DNA from: Massilia horti
Lineage (GTDB): Bacteria > Pseudomonadota > Gammaproteobacteria > Burkholderiales > Burkholderiaceae_D
Reading direction: 5' to 3'
Assembly (NCBI RefSeq): GCF_004614195.1
Contig: NZ_SPUM01000020.1
Span: 1-56,531, forward strand
Length of the DNA stretch: 56,531 nt
The position numbers were made by a program, and so were the translations under genes. Shown here piece by piece: positions 34,977 through 45,200 of the stretch (within the stretch, counting starts at the first letter, position 1; every line of letters starts with the position of its first letter). The notes under the pieces were generated by a model. It had not been told where the DNA came from. It worked only from the letters and a program-made list of their open reading frames with translations, and did not search any database.

Positions 34977-35467
34977 GATTCCTCCTGATGTGTGAGCTGT
35001 ATGGCAATTGTTGCTGATGAAGCATCAGAGTCTGTTGGCGGGCGTCAAGAACAGGAGCGGGCTCAATCAAGAAAAGAGCGCAAGATGGCTAGGGGAAAGC
35101 CAGTTTTTGACGCCGTGGTTGGTGCAAAAAGTTGCACAAATCAGGGCAAAACTATTCAGTGCGCTACAACGGCCTAATGAAGGGAAGGACGAACTGGTTG
35201 ACACTTCGTTGACGGCAGAAAGAAAAAGGGGCTAGGTTTTTATGTAACCCCTTAATTCATTGGTAGGCCCGTCGGGGTCGAACCGGGCACCAACGGATTA
35301 CGAGTCCGAGCAATGCGGTATTCCTTAGCGTTGACACGCATTCCACCACAACCGCAAGTCTTTGAATTTAGAGAAAAGTCTGCGTGGAAGTTGACTTTAA
35401 GTTAAGAGTATGATGAATATGAATCTCGCATTCCCGGCGCTTTTCGTCATGGACTTGCTTTCAGCCT
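34977..35467. other. 490-bp AT-richer gap upstream of hcp
   Basis: The promoter of the hcp operon must be here. I see a small inverted repeat GTGCAA-AAAG-TTGCAC at about 35127-35142, a possible operator, and a degenerate tRNA-like end at 35261-35320. Short open frames (for example 35008-35235) show no recognisable domain or good ribosome site, and I do not call them genes. Confidence 0.5.
35261..35320 (-). tRNA. Degenerate 3' part of a tRNA-Thr(CGT)-like gene, possible attachment-site remnant
   Basis: Read on the minus strand, this has an anticodon arm CGGACTCGTAATCCG (anticodon CGT), a T-loop GGTTCGACC and an encoded CCA end (CCTACCA). The T-stem pairs in only three of five positions, and upstream sequence cannot form a matching acceptor or D arm (it forms an unrelated AATGCG/CGCATT hairpin). 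I read it as a decayed tRNA fragment of the kind left by integration at a tRNA 3' end. Confidence 0.4.
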
Positions 35468-36424
35468 TTAGCCATACCCGCCCATACTCCTGACGAATCG
35501 GCTTTGGACAGGAATCCGCTTGCCCAATTCGTGCAGGTCGATTTTGCTGATCCACCATGCCTTGTCGCGAAATGTCAGTTCGAGGGCATCGAGCCTCACA
35601 ACATTGCCGTCGATAGCCTGCGCGGAATCGACTCTTGGATAGAACGTACTGAGATCAGTCTGCGTATCGAAGTCGCCTTTGTAATAGGCCCGATGCAAAT
35701 GGTCGATCGCTTGCCGCAGCTTGTCATCGCCCTTGTGTACGGCCTGGCAATCGCCGTCCGCGCCGCAGATCTGGACCGGGAAAGCGACGTATCGTTCGGC
35801 GCGCGCGAGCATGTCCTTGTCCCTCAGGTAGATAAAGATCCAGCTGACCACGTCGAAAACGTCGCGAGCTTCCGCCAACACGCGCGCGCTCTCCTGGTTG
35901 ATTTTGTGCCGCATCGATTCCGTTTCGCGAAAGCCGGCGTCGGTTCCGAAAAATACCTCGTCAACGCGCCAGCCGCCGGGTTCTTTCACGAGCACGTAGC
36001 GTAGTAGACGGCCATAGTGCGCCCCTTTGCCCGGCCAAACGGTGAAAGATACGTCCACCGTGTCTGTGCCGGATGGGATGGCCTTGAATCTCGATTTCTC
36101 GAAGTCGAGATCCGGAGCGATTTCCTGGGCGTTCAGGAAGATATCGCCGTCGGCGCCGTAGCGGCAGATATCGTCGCTCCGTGACAGGGTGGTGCAAAGC
36201 TGCCGATGCATGGCAATAAGCATCTCCGCGCCCCGTGAATAAAAAGACTCGGGCACAAAATCCAGGCTGACAGACGGTGGCCGCGACAGGTAGGTTTTAT
36301 AGAAGTCGACCACGAATCGGACCTGCTGGTTGGCGTCTGATTGCGCGCGGTTGGCGGCAATCAGCACGCATGCAGGGAGGCAGAGGACCAGTGCGGGAAG
36401 AAGATACCGGATTTTCAGTTTCAT
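35468..36424 (-). CDS. Exported hypothetical protein, DUF3828-like
   Basis: A 318-residue protein with an N-terminal signal or anchor (MKLKIRYLLPALVLCLPACV), possibly a lipoprotein because of the LPAC sequence. Two similar halves are suggested: QQVRFVVDFYKTYLSRPP in the first and DKLRQAIDHLHRAYYKGDFD in the second, each followed by a strand region ending in VKEPGGWRVDEVFF or RDKAWWISKIDL. This resembles DUF3828-type proteins related to the NTF2 fold. The function is unknown. I chose MKLKIRYLL, since the in-frame ATG 16 codons earlier would displace the signal. The HD hydrolase gene ends 81 bp upstream on the same strand. Confidence 0.65.
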   Translation of the reverse strand: MKLKIRYLLPALVLCLPACVLIAANRAQSDANQQVRFVVDFYKTYLSRPPSVSLDFVPESFYSRGAEMLIAMHRQLCTTLSRSDDICRYGADGDIFLNAQEIAPDLDFEKSRFKAIPSGTDTVDVSFTVWPGKGAHYGRLLRYVLVKEPGGWRVDEVFFGTDAGFRETESMRHKINQESARVLAEARDVFDVVSWIFIYLRDKDMLARAERYVAFPVQICGADGDCQAVHKGDDKLRQAIDHLHRAYYKGDFDTQTDLSTFYPRVDSAQAIDGNVVRLDALELTFRDKAWWISKIDLHELGKRIPVQSRFVRSMGGYG

Positions 36425-36505
36425 GACGGGTGCGGGGCGCAGCGATAGACGCTGAACGGTAGCACCTGCCATCCACCCCGCTGTTGAGGTGCAGCAGTTG
36501 AGCCG

Positions 36506-37156
36506 TCAGCGAGCCTGCGCGAGCACCGAATCAGTCCGCACCGCGGACGAGAGACGCGCCAACTCGGCCAGGAAGCGCTCCCGGGCCAGACCGGGGGGCC
36601 AGGGTTCCCAGGGGCGGCAGCCATACTCCCCGGCCAGCGGGTCGTCGGCCAGCACCGCGGCGCGGATCTTGAGTGTGCGGCGCACCTCTTCGCGTGACCA
36701 GCCGGCCACGTGCACCGCCTCGCTGGCGGCCGCCAGCCGGTCGGCGCGCTTGTGCGCCGCGTGCTCGGTCGCACTCCACGACGGCAGGCCGTAGCGCAGG
36801 AACACCGCCTGTTCCAGCCGCTTGGTCAAGGCCCGGAAGCCATCGCCGAGGAAGGGCTTGATGACGGAGATGGCGTCAAAGCCCAGCAGGCCTTCCTCCG
36901 CGTCGTGCAGCAGTTCGCGCAGTTCGAGCAGCGGATGTAATGGCGTTCTTGCGGCCGCGCGGCGCAGCAGCATGACGGTGATGGAGTGCTGGGCCACCGA
37001 CAGCGGCAGCGGCCAGGCCGAATGGCCACCCCAGCGATAGGTCCGCGCCAGCCCAAGCGCGAGATCGGCATCGTCCCAATCGAAGGGCGTGGGGTTGAGC
37101 AGGTCGAGCCGTTTCCCGGAAGGCATGCGCACCCAGGCGCGCGCGTCCTGCACCAT
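36506..37156 (-). CDS. HD-domain phosphohydrolase (YfbR-like)
   Basis: A 216-residue HD-superfamily protein. The metal-binding histidines and aspartate are seen in YRWGGHSAWPLPLSVAQHS and LLHDAEEGLLGFD; the flanking segments (RMPSGKRLDLLNPTPFDWD and FLGDGFRALTKRLEQAVFLRYGLP) match YfbR-like 5'-nucleotidases and phage-type HD hydrolases. A role in nucleotide clean-up is likely. I chose the ATG at 37156 because AGGA lies about 8 bp upstream; another ATG at 37234 is possible. It is divergent from the flavoprotein gene at 37332, so 37157-37331 holds promoters for both. Confidence 0.82.
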   Translation of the reverse strand: MVQDARAWVRMPSGKRLDLLNPTPFDWDDADLALGLARTYRWGGHSAWPLPLSVAQHSITVMLLRRAAARTPLHPLLELRELLHDAEEGLLGFDAISVIKPFLGDGFRALTKRLEQAVFLRYGLPSWSATEHAAHKRADRLAAASEAVHVAGWSREEVRRTLKIRAAVLADDPLAGEYGCRPWEPWPPGLARERFLAELARLSSAVRTDSVLAQAR

Positions 37157-37331
37157 CAGATAAATCCTGTCGTTGTAGTCATCCTGTAATTCTACACGTC
37201 GTGCGCGCACCGGATTTCCGGTTCCCCGTGTCATTCGCAGCGTTCCGGACTGCAAGATTGATCTAGGCGAACACGTCTGTAGTACATCAAAAATACACTG
37301 GATCAGTTGCGTCATCGACGAAAGGCACATC

Positions 37332-39404
37332 ATGGCCCAGTTACAGAAGATCGCGATCCTTGGCGGTGGCGCCGGTTCCCTGGCCGCCGCGTTCTACCTG
37401 ACCGCGCAGATTGGCTGGCGCGAGCGCTACGAGATCACGGTCTACCAGCAGGGCTGGCGCCTCGGCGGCAAGGGGGCGAGCGGGCGCAACGCGGCGCTCG
37501 GCCAGCGCATTGAGGAGCACGGTCTGCACATCTGGGGCGGCTTTTACGCCAACGCGTTCAAGATGATCCGCGCGGTGTACGACGAACTGGGGCGAGCGCC
37601 CGGCACGCCGCTGGCCAGTTGGGACCAGGCGTTCCGCCCGCACGACTACATGGTGCTGGCCGAGCTGGTGGGCACCGAATGGCGGCCGTGGCAGCTGGTG
37701 CTGCCGCGCCGCCCCGGTGAGCCGGGCATCGGCAGCGACCCGGTCACGCCATGGCAGATGGCGATCGAGGCGATCACCTGGCTGCGGCGCTGGCACAGCG
37801 ACGTGCGCGCAGCGGCGCCGTACCTGCGTGCCCCGGAAGTCGGCGCACCGTTCGACGCGCTGCTGGCGCTGGCGCATGCGCTCCCCGGCGACGCGCGCGA
37901 CCATACCGACAGCGACCGCGAACTGCTGGCGCGCGCGCTGCTGCGCGTCGAGCGGCGGATCCGCGAACCCGTGTACGCGGCGGTGATCCAGGACGACCAG
38001 ACGCGGCGCGCACTCATCGGCCTGAACATCGGCATTACTGTAGTCAAAGGCATGCTGGCCGATGGCGTGTTCACGCGTGGCTTTGACGTCATCAACGACG
38101 AGGACTTTCGCGGCTGGCTGACGCGCCATGGCGGCAGCCTCGAGCTGTGCGTGAATTCGGCGATAGTGCACGGGATGTACTCGCAGCTGTTCGCGTTCGA
38201 GGACGGTGATCCGGGCCGTCCGAACCTGGAGGCCGGCACCGCGCTGCGCTGGCTGATGCGTATGTCGTTCGCGTATCACGGCGCCGTGATATACCGGATG
38301 GAGGCCGGCATGGGCGACGCCGTGTTCGCGCCGATGTACGAAGTGCTGGCCAGGCGCGGCGTGCGCTTCGAATTCTTCCACCGGGTCGAGGAAATCGCGC
38401 CAGACGAAGACTTCGTTGGCAGTGTGCGAATGACCGTTCAGGCTGCGGTTCCGGCTGGCGCTTACCAACCCCTGGTGAGCATCAAGGGCCTGCCGTGCTG
38501 GCCCAACGTGCCGAATTACGGCCAGCTTGAGCCGGAGCAGGCGGCGCTGATGCAGGAGCACGGTGTGGACCTGGAGTCGTACTGGAGCGACTGGCCGGCC
38601 CTGTACCGGCAGGCGTTCGGCAAGCCGCTGCCGGAGCGTACCTTGCTGCGCGGGCGTGACTTCGACCAGGTGGTGCTTGGGCTGCCGATTGCAACGCTGC
38701 CGCTCCTGGCGCCTGGCTTGCTTGTCGCGAGCCCGCCATTGCAGGCCGCAGCGTCGCGCTTGCGCACAGTGGTGACACAAGCCTGCCAGGTGTGGCTGGA
38801 CCGCGAAACGCGCGACCTGGGCTGGACCTATGAGCCGAACGGGGAAGAGCCCATCCTGACCAACTTCAGCATCCCCTATGACACCTGGGCCCCCATGAGC
38901 CAGGTGCTCCCCAGCGAAGCCTGGCCGGGCCCCAACGCGCCGCGCAGCATCCAGTACTTCTGCGGGGCGATGACGCTGGCCGAATTTCCTCCACAGTCGG
39001 ACACTGGGTTTCCGGCGCGTGCCGCGGCACTTGCCAAGGCCAACGCGGTCGAACTGCTGCAGCACCGGATCGGTGCGCTGTGGCCCGCCGCGCGCGCAGG
39101 CATTCCATGGCAATGGCTGGTCGATCCCTTTGACGCCAGCGGCGCGGCGCGCTTCGATCGCCAATACTGGCGCGCGAATATCGATCCGTCCGAGCGTTAC
39201 GTGCTGTCGCTGACAGGCAGCAGCGCGTATCGCCCGGTGAGTACCGGATCTGGTCTTAAGAACCTGTTCCTGGCGGGCGACTGGCTGCGCACCGGGCTCG
39301 ACTCCGGCTGCGTGGAGGCGGCGGTCATGAGTGGCATGCAGGCTTCGCGAGCGCTGACTGGGTATCCGGAATCGATCCCCGGCGACAGCGATTTGGGGGA
39401 CTGA
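37332..39404 (+). CDS. NAD(P)/FAD-binding amine oxidase-like protein
   Basis: A 690-residue flavoprotein of the phytoene desaturase/amine oxidase superfamily. The N-terminal dinucleotide fold AILGGGAGSLAAAFYLT is followed by YQQGWRLGGKGASGRN and EEHGLHIWGGFY, as in this family. The C-terminal FAD part is GLKNLFLAGDWLRTGLDSGCVEAAVMSG. The middle 400 residues are specific to this long subgroup. Substrate not known; hydroxysteroid, carotenoid or amine oxidation are all possible. It forms an operon with glpD, whose GTG start lies 3 bp after the stop here. Confidence 0.85.
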   Translation: MAQLQKIAILGGGAGSLAAAFYLTAQIGWRERYEITVYQQGWRLGGKGASGRNAALGQRIEEHGLHIWGGFYANAFKMIRAVYDELGRAPGTPLASWDQAFRPHDYMVLAELVGTEWRPWQLVLPRRPGEPGIGSDPVTPWQMAIEAITWLRRWHSDVRAAAPYLRAPEVGAPFDALLALAHALPGDARDHTDSDRELLARALLRVERRIREPVYAAVIQDDQTRRALIGLNIGITVVKGMLADGVFTRGFDVINDEDFRGWLTRHGGSLELCVNSAIVHGMYSQLFAFEDGDPGRPNLEAGTALRWLMRMSFAYHGAVIYRMEAGMGDAVFAPMYEVLARRGVRFEFFHRVEEIAPDEDFVGSVRMTVQAAVPAGAYQPLVSIKGLPCWPNVPNYGQLEPEQAALMQEHGVDLESYWSDWPALYRQAFGKPLPERTLLRGRDFDQVVLGLPIATLPLLAPGLLVASPPLQAAASRLRTVVTQACQVWLDRETRDLGWTYEPNGEEPILTNFSIPYDTWAPMSQVLPSEAWPGPNAPRSIQYFCGAMTLAEFPPQSDTGFPARAAALAKANAVELLQHRIGALWPAARAGIPWQWLVDPFDASGAARFDRQYWRANIDPSERYVLSLTGSSAYRPVSTGSGLKNLFLAGDWLRTGLDSGCVEAAVMSGMQASRALTGYPESIPGDSDLGD

Positions 39405-39407
39405 GGC

Positions 39408-40943
39408 GTGGGCGCCAACGTCGGCACCATCGAATGCGACGTGCTGGTGGTAGGAGGCGGCATCAACGGTGCTGCGATCGCAAGGGACGCGGCCGGGCGC
39501 GGCCTTTCGGTGGTGCTGTGCGAGAAGGATGACCTGGGCCAGCACACATCGTCCGCGTCCAGCAAGCTGCTGCACGGCGGGCTGCGCTACCTCGAACACT
39601 GGCAATTCGGCCTGGTGCGCAAGGCACTGGCTGAACGCGAGGTACTGCTGGCGAGCGCGCCGCACATCGCGCGGCCACTGCGTTTCGTGCTGCCGCACGC
39701 GCCTGGCCTGCGGCCCGCATGGCTGCTGCGCGCCGGCCTGTTTTTATACGACCATCTGGCGCCGCGCCAGATCCTGCCCGCTTCGCAAGCCGTGGACCTG
39801 ATGGCGCACCGGGCCGGCGGCGCGCTCAAGCCCGAATATACACGGGCCTTCGTCTATTCGGACGGCTGGGTCGACGATGCGCGCCTGGTGATCCTGAACG
39901 CGATGGACGCGCGTGAGCGGGGCGCGGTGGTGATGCCGCGAACGCTATGCCAGGCGCCGGACCGCACGGCGCGGCACTGGAGCGCGACGCTGGCGCGCGA
40001 GGACGGGCATACGCTGGTGCAGGCGCGCTGCCTCGTCAACGCAGCGGGACCGTGGGCGGCCCAGTTTCTGCAAAACGGGCAAGGCAAGCAGCAGTGCCGG
40101 CTGCGGCTGGTCAAGGGCAGCCATATCGTGGTGCCCAGGCAGTTCATGCACGCCTGCGCCTACGTGTTCCAGCATCCGGATGGCCGGGCTGTGTTCGCCC
40201 AGCCGTATGAGGAAGCGTTCACCCTGATCGGCACCACCGATGTCGGTTACCAGGGCGCCCCGGACGCGGTCGCGATAAGTGCGGACGAAATCGCCTATCT
40301 GTGCGAAGTCGCGAATCGCTACTTCCGGCGCCAACTCAGTCCCGAGGACGTGGTCTGGAGCTTTTCCGGTGTGCGGCCGCTGCTGGAGGACGGGGCATCC
40401 AGCGCCACCACCGCGAGCCGCGACTATCGGCTGGTGTTTGACACCGGCGGGGCCCCGCTGCTCGGCGTCCTGGGCGGCAAGCTGACCACCAGCCGCAAGC
40501 TGGCCGAGCAGGCGGTCGACTGGATCGTGTCCCTTCTCGGCACCGGCGGCGCGGCATGGACCGCGAACGCATGCCTGCCGGGTGGTGACCTGTACGGCGA
40601 CAAGCCGTCCGGCCGCGGGGTGCTCGAGTTCGACCGCTGGCTGAAGAAGCAGGAGCGGTCCTATCCGTGGCTGCCGCCGGACCTGTTGGCACGTTATGGG
40701 CGGGCATACGGCACCCGGATGGAACGGCTGCTGGAAAACTGTCGGTCGCTGGAGGACCTGGGCAAGCAGGTCGCGCCTAGCCTGTATGCCGTCGAGATCG
40801 ATTACCTGATGACGCACGAATGGGCCACCAGCGCCGAAGACCTGTTATGGCGCCGCTCCAAGCTCGGGCTGCATGTGGCGCCGGGATTGGCGCGCAAGCT
40901 CGACGAGTGGATCCGCCAGCGCGAGGCGCTGGCTGCGCACTGA
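39408..40943 (+). CDS. glpD: Glycerol-3-phosphate dehydrogenase
   Basis: A 511-residue FAD-dependent aerobic glycerol-3-phosphate dehydrogenase, which oxidises sn-glycerol 3-phosphate to dihydroxyacetone phosphate and reduces quinone at the inner membrane. The FAD motif DVLVVGGGINGAAIARDAAGRG, TSSASSKLLHGGLRYLE, YSDGWVDDARLV, IGTTDVGYQG, GVRPLL and GGKLTTSR are all typical, and the C-terminal helical domain (YGTRMERLLEN...) is complete. The start is GTG with GGGGGA upstream. No glpF, glpK or glpR is near. Its last 99 bp overlap the convergent YceI gene. Confidence 0.92.
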   Translation: MGANVGTIECDVLVVGGGINGAAIARDAAGRGLSVVLCEKDDLGQHTSSASSKLLHGGLRYLEHWQFGLVRKALAEREVLLASAPHIARPLRFVLPHAPGLRPAWLLRAGLFLYDHLAPRQILPASQAVDLMAHRAGGALKPEYTRAFVYSDGWVDDARLVILNAMDARERGAVVMPRTLCQAPDRTARHWSATLAREDGHTLVQARCLVNAAGPWAAQFLQNGQGKQQCRLRLVKGSHIVVPRQFMHACAYVFQHPDGRAVFAQPYEEAFTLIGTTDVGYQGAPDAVAISADEIAYLCEVANRYFRRQLSPEDVVWSFSGVRPLLEDGASSATTASRDYRLVFDTGGAPLLGVLGGKLTTSRKLAEQAVDWIVSLLGTGGAAWTANACLPGGDLYGDKPSGRGVLEFDRWLKKQERSYPWLPPDLLARYGRAYGTRMERLLENCRSLEDLGKQVAPSLYAVEIDYLMTHEWATSAEDLLWRRSKLGLHVAPGLARKLDEWIRQREALAAH

Positions 40944-41615
40944 GGCCTGTCCTGGCGCCTGCCAACGGCGCGCGATGATCTTGAAGTCCACCTCGATCTC
41001 GTCTCGTACCGAGAGCAGTCCCGCACCCACTGAAAACGGCGTGATCCCGAAGTCGGTTTGCTTCAGGCGTGTCGATCCGCTGGCCGTCACCATGGCTGGG
41101 TCGACATGGACCGTGGCCGGCAGCTCGATCCAGCGCGTGACGCCGTGCAGTGTGATCGCGACCCGCAGCGGACCGGCGCCGGTCCGTTCGGCGTGCAGCC
41201 GAATCTCCGGATAGCGATCGGCATCGAGCACGTGAGCGAGCATGTTGGCTCGCGTGCCCTCGATCGCCTGAGGTGACGGCTGCGTGCCCAGGCCCGCTTC
41301 GCGGTGCAGCTCCGGCTCGTCGACGGTCAGCTGGTCGGCGCGGAATACGACGTCGGCGCGGCCGGCATCGGGTGCGGCATAGCCGGTCAGGTTGCGGCTG
41401 GCGATCACGTGGTCGTGGCCGAGCCGCGCCAGCGGGCCAGCGCTGCCCACCTTGACGGCCACCAGCGACGCAGCCGGACCGACCGCGTACACGGGCGTGC
41501 CGGAAGCTGCCGCCATGCGGTACCAGTCGAGGCTCTTGGCCGGGCCAGCCTGCTGCGGCGCGAGTTGGGCGGTGCATGCGGCGAGCAGCACAAGCAGGGG
41601 AAGAAGGCGCTTCAT
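40845..41615 (-). CDS. YceI family lipoprotein
   Basis: A 256-residue exported protein. LLPLLVLLAACTAQ is a lipobox, so it should be a lipoprotein. The YceI lipocalin-like barrel is visible: LARLGHDHVIASRNLTGYAA, ADVVFRADQLTVDEPELHRE, ITLHGVTRWIELPATV and SGSTRLKQTDFGITPFS. Such proteins bind isoprenoids or other amphipathic ligands. Its 3' end runs 99 bp into the convergent glpD gene. It starts 24 bp after the M1 aminopeptidase gene and is probably cotranscribed with it. Confidence 0.88.
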   Translation of the reverse strand: MKRLLPLLVLLAACTAQLAPQQAGPAKSLDWYRMAAASGTPVYAVGPAASLVAVKVGSAGPLARLGHDHVIASRNLTGYAAPDAGRADVVFRADQLTVDEPELHREAGLGTQPSPQAIEGTRANMLAHVLDADRYPEIRLHAERTGAGPLRVAITLHGVTRWIELPATVHVDPAMVTASGSTRLKQTDFGITPFSVGAGLLSVRDEIEVDFKIIARRWQAPGQASVRSQRLALADPLVELARQSRRHMQPELGAAP

Positions 41616-41639
41616 GGCGGTGCACGTGAATTCGGTTGT

Positions 41640-44294
41640 TCAGCTGCCATACCTGGCCAGCCAGGCATCGATCTCCGGCAGGCGCAAGGTTCGAATCCTG
41701 ACCCGGTCCCGAACGCCGGCAATCGCGGCGTCGGCGTCGCGCCGCGCGCCCGGCGCCAGGTTGGCCCTGGCATAGGCCTCGATCTTGCCGATCATCGCGG
41801 GATCGGACGAGGTGCTGGCCAGGCGCGGGAAGTAGCGGGCGCGCGACGTTGTGTCGAGGCGCTCGTTGATTTTGTCGATGTTCGCGATCGCGAAGTCGAA
41901 CGCCGTGTCGGGGTAGGTCCGCGCCACGCGCGCGATCATGGCGGCGCTGTTGGTCACGCCGGGCTCGTCGGTGAGCGCAAGCTCCAGTGCGCGCCGCGCC
42001 AGCTTCTTGTCGCTGCTGGTGGCCAGCAGCTGGTACAGAAAGTCCTTGATCATCGGCGAGCGCTCGGCCTTGGCTTGGGCGCGCAGCGCGTCCCAAGTGG
42101 CGGAATCGGCGTGCCGCGCGATCACGCCCAGGATGGTCTTGCGCAGCGCCGCGGGGACGGCTTGCGGGTTCTTCGCCATCGCCGCGTAGCGCCGCCGCGC
42201 CTCATCGATCGTGGCGGGGTCGTTCAGTTCGCTCAAGGCGTCGATCAGTTGGGTGCGCAGGTTCGTGACCGTCACCGGTTCGCCAGGGGCGGGGGCCCAG
42301 CCGACTTGCTCCATCACCGGCGCCAGGCGCGTGGACGCAAAGCTGTCGAAGCGCTTGCGGCGCACGCTGTCGCCAGCGTACAAGAAGTGGATCTGGACGA
42401 AGTCCTGCGCAATCCGGCTCCAGATTTTAGGATCCGCCGCCAGCGGTGTGACCTTGGCGAAGTCGAGGAAGATCGACGCCGGCTGCAGTCCGGCCATGCC
42501 GAGCGCAAAGCTGTCCGACAGCAGGCCGAGTTGGTCGATCGGCGCCACCGTGGCAAAATTGGCGGCCAGCGCAACCAGCTGGCCCGGCGGGTACAGGGTG
42601 CGGTAGTAGCCACTTTGGCCGGCGTTGACGATCAGCGGGCCGCAGCCCGGCGCCTGCAGCTGGCCCGAGCCGCCGATGATGAGGGTGTTCACCGGGTTGG
42701 TCGAGCCTAGCGTCTGCGCGATCACCGGCACGCGCCAGCGCAGCGGCTTCTTGTTTGGCTGGTCGCGCGAAAATTCGCCTTGGGTGAGGCGGGTATTGGT
42801 GCTGCCGTTGGTGCAGACTGTTTCGCCGACGCGGATCAGGGGCACCCCCGGCTGCAGGGTGAAGTCGTGCGCGATCGCGGTGACCGGCTTGCCTCCCGCG
42901 GTTTCGACAGCCGCCCACAGGTCGTCCGACACCGTATTGCCGTAGGCGTGAGTCTTGATGTAGACGCGTACGCCGTCCCTCCAGCCGGTTGCGCCGACGT
43001 AGCCCTCGAGCATGCGGATCACCGCTTCGCCTTTCGCGTAGGTGATGTTGTCGAACGCCTGGCTGGCCTGTTCGACCGTTTCGACGTGCTGCACTACCGG
43101 GTGCGTGGTCGAGAGCGAGTCCTGCTGCATTGCGTGGTCGCGCACGTCGATCGCGTTGAGCGCGGTGTTCCATTCCGGGTGCAGGCGTTCGGTCATGCGG
43201 CCTTCCATCCATGACGCGAAACCTTCGTTGAGCCACAGGTCGTCCCACCATGCCATCGTGACCAGGTTGCCGAACCATTGGTGCGCCATCTCATGTGCGA
43301 GCACGGCGAAGATGGTCTGGCGGTCTGCCTGGGTCGAGATCGCCGGGTCGAACAGCAGCGCGTATTCGAACGTGAAGATCGCGCCCCAGTTTTCCATCGC
43401 GCCGAAGAACTGGCTGCGGCCGGGGCCGGCCACGTTGTCGAGCTTGGGCAGCGGGTAGGGCACGCCGAAGTAGTCGTTGTACTCGGGCAGCAGCGCCTTG
43501 GCCGAGTCGAGCGCGAACTGGCCCTGATTTGATACGCCCTTGCGCGTGACCACGCCAAGGTCGGTCCCTTCCGCCTCCAGGTGCGCGCGTTCCAAGTCGC
43601 CCAGCCCGAAGAACAGCAGGTAGGTCGACATTCTCGGCGTCTGGGCGAACTGAACGCGGGTCAGCCCGCCTCGCAGTTTTTCGCTGTGCGCGATTGGCAT
43701 GTTACCAACCGCCATCAGGCCAGTCGGGACGACGGCTTCGAGCGCGAAGGTGGCCTTGTAGGCCGGCTCGTCCCAACAAGGGATCACGCGGCGCGCGTCC
43801 GAATTTTCGAACTGGGTGAACAGCGCGCGCTGCTTGCCCTTGGGGGTGTCGTAGTCGAGCGCGAACAGCCCAACCGCTTGCGTGCCGATCACCCCAGTGT
43901 AGTCGAGCGCGAGCGTGTACCGGCCACTGGCCAGCGGGCGATCGAACATAAAGGTGGCAGTCTGCGCGGCCGGGTTGACGGTGATCGTGGGCGTGACAGC
44001 GGCCCCCCCAGCGAACGGTGTCAGGCGCGCGCCGAGGAACTTGAGGTCGGTGGCGTTGAGCGTGATGCTGCGCGTCGGCTGCTGCACGGTGAGGGCGATC
44101 GTCGCTTTTGCGGCAAAGGTAAGGGCCTTGGCATTGGGCGTGATCGAGATGTCGTAATGATCGGGGATGACGCCGCGCGGCAGCTGGGTGGTGATCGGCG
44201 CTCTTGGGGCGGGGGCAGGCGCAGTGGTTGGCTGCGCGGCGCCGAGCAAGGGAAGAAGCAGGAGAAGGGCGGCATAGCTCAGGCTGCGGCGCAT
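41640..44294 (-). CDS. M1 family metallopeptidase (aminopeptidase)
   Basis: An 884-residue zinc aminopeptidase. A signal peptide ([20 protein letters not shown]) predicts export. The N-terminal beta domain ends with the substrate-recognition motif FGAMENWG, followed by the zinc site [11 protein letters not shown] with its second glutamate in WLNEGFASW, and the catalytic tyrosine region [12 protein letters not shown] large ERAP1-like C-terminal helical domain covers about residues 520-884. I chose the ATG at 44294 because GGAAGG stands about 7 bp upstream. It is divergent from the glutathione transferase genes and followed by the YceI gene. Confidence 0.93.
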   Translation of the reverse strand: MRRSLSYAALLLLLPLLGAAQPTTAPAPAPRAPITTQLPRGVIPDHYDISITPNAKALTFAAKATIALTVQQPTRSITLNATDLKFLGARLTPFAGGAAVTPTITVNPAAQTATFMFDRPLASGRYTLALDYTGVIGTQAVGLFALDYDTPKGKQRALFTQFENSDARRVIPCWDEPAYKATFALEAVVPTGLMAVGNMPIAHSEKLRGGLTRVQFAQTPRMSTYLLFFGLGDLERAHLEAEGTDLGVVTRKGVSNQGQFALDSAKALLPEYNDYFGVPYPLPKLDNVAGPGRSQFFGAMENWGAIFTFEYALLFDPAISTQADRQTIFAVLAHEMAHQWFGNLVTMAWWDDLWLNEGFASWMEGRMTERLHPEWNTALNAIDVRDHAMQQDSLSTTHPVVQHVETVEQASQAFDNITYAKGEAVIRMLEGYVGATGWRDGVRVYIKTHAYGNTVSDDLWAAVETAGGKPVTAIAHDFTLQPGVPLIRVGETVCTNGSTNTRLTQGEFSRDQPNKKPLRWRVPVIAQTLGSTNPVNTLIIGGSGQLQAPGCGPLIVNAGQSGYYRTLYPPGQLVALAANFATVAPIDQLGLLSDSFALGMAGLQPASIFLDFAKVTPLAADPKIWSRIAQDFVQIHFLYAGDSVRRKRFDSFASTRLAPVMEQVGWAPAPGEPVTVTNLRTQLIDALSELNDPATIDEARRRYAAMAKNPQAVPAALRKTILGVIARHADSATWDALRAQAKAERSPMIKDFLYQLLATSSDKKLARRALELALTDEPGVTNSAAMIARVARTYPDTAFDFAIANIDKINERLDTTSRARYFPRLASTSSDPAMIGKIEAYARANLAPGARRDADAAIAGVRDRVRIRTLRLPEIDAWLARYGS

Positions 44295-44463
44295 GGATAC
44301 CTTCCTTCCGTGTATAGATGTGAGCAATGCTGCGGCGGGCGCAGCGCACGGACAATCTAGGACGAAGCCGGGGGCGAGTCAAATGACCGAGTCCGAGCAG
44401 CCGGAATGCGAATCGGGCTATCATCGTATGTGTGTCATGTTCACCAATGTTGGAAGGAATGCC

Positions 44464-45165
44464 ATGATCGACCTGTACTCTGCGGCCACGCCGAACGGCC
44501 ACAAGATATCGATCGCGCTCGAAGAGATGGGCCTGCCGTACACGCTGCACCCGATCGACCTGAAGCGCAATGAACAGAAGGAACCATGGTTCCTGGCGAT
44601 TAACCCGAATGGACGGATTCCCGCCATTGTCGATCGTGCCGAGGATAATTTCGCTGTATTCGAATCGGGCGCGATCCTGCTCTACCTGGCTGAGAAGACC
44701 GGCCAGTTTATGCCGCGCGACGTGAAGGGCCGCTCGTGCGTGGTCCAGTGGCTGATGTTCCAGATGGGCGGCATCGGCCCGATGATGGGGCAGGCCAACG
44801 TCTTTTACCGCTACTTCCCTGAAAAGATCCAGCCAGCGATCGACCGCTACCAGGGCGAGGGGCGGCGCCTGTTCACGGTGCTCGACGGACGACTACGCGA
44901 CCATGAGTACCTGGCAGGCGACTATTCGATTGCCGACATCGCCAACTGGGCGTGGGTGCGCACCCATGGCTGGTCGGGCGTGTCGGTGGAAGGACTGCCG
45001 CACCTGCAACGCTGGATCGAGGCGATCCGTCAGCGCCCGGCCGTGCAGCGCGGCCTGTTGATGCCGCCGTCAGAACGCGACCTGGCGGCGGACGATCAAG
45101 CCAATGCCGAAAAATTCGCGGCCGAGGTACGCAACATGCTGGAGACCGGACAGTCGCGCCATTAG
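44464..45165 (+). CDS. Glutathione S-transferase (YfcG/YghU-like)
   Basis: A 233-residue cytoplasmic glutathione transferase family protein. The thioredoxin-like domain has [18 protein letters not shown], the cis-proline of GRIPAIVD and the glutathione-binding [14 protein letters not shown]; the helical domain has the [14 protein letters not shown]-capping motif. The TPNGHK start is typical of the nu-class group, which works as a disulfide-bond reductase. A GGAAGG site precedes the start. A second transferase gene follows 35 bp downstream in the same operon. Confidence 0.9.
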   Translation: MIDLYSAATPNGHKISIALEEMGLPYTLHPIDLKRNEQKEPWFLAINPNGRIPAIVDRAEDNFAVFESGAILLYLAEKTGQFMPRDVKGRSCVVQWLMFQMGGIGPMMGQANVFYRYFPEKIQPAIDRYQGEGRRLFTVLDGRLRDHEYLAGDYSIADIANWAWVRTHGWSGVSVEGLPHLQRWIEAIRQRPAVQRGLLMPPSERDLAADDQANAEKFAAEVRNMLETGQSRH

Positions 45166-45200
45166 TCCCTCATCTTGATAACGACAACCTGGAGAGATAC

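Noticed and set aside
35125..35145. Sigma-54 promoter for the T6SS cassette (TGGTGCAAAAAGTTGCAC)
   Set aside because: The GG-GC spacing is off by one base and the site points away from hcp; the sequence is better described as a short palindrome.
37341..39698. 785-residue open frame opposite the amine oxidase-like and glpD genes
   Set aside because: Spans the junction of two real genes on the opposite strand and has no domain signature.
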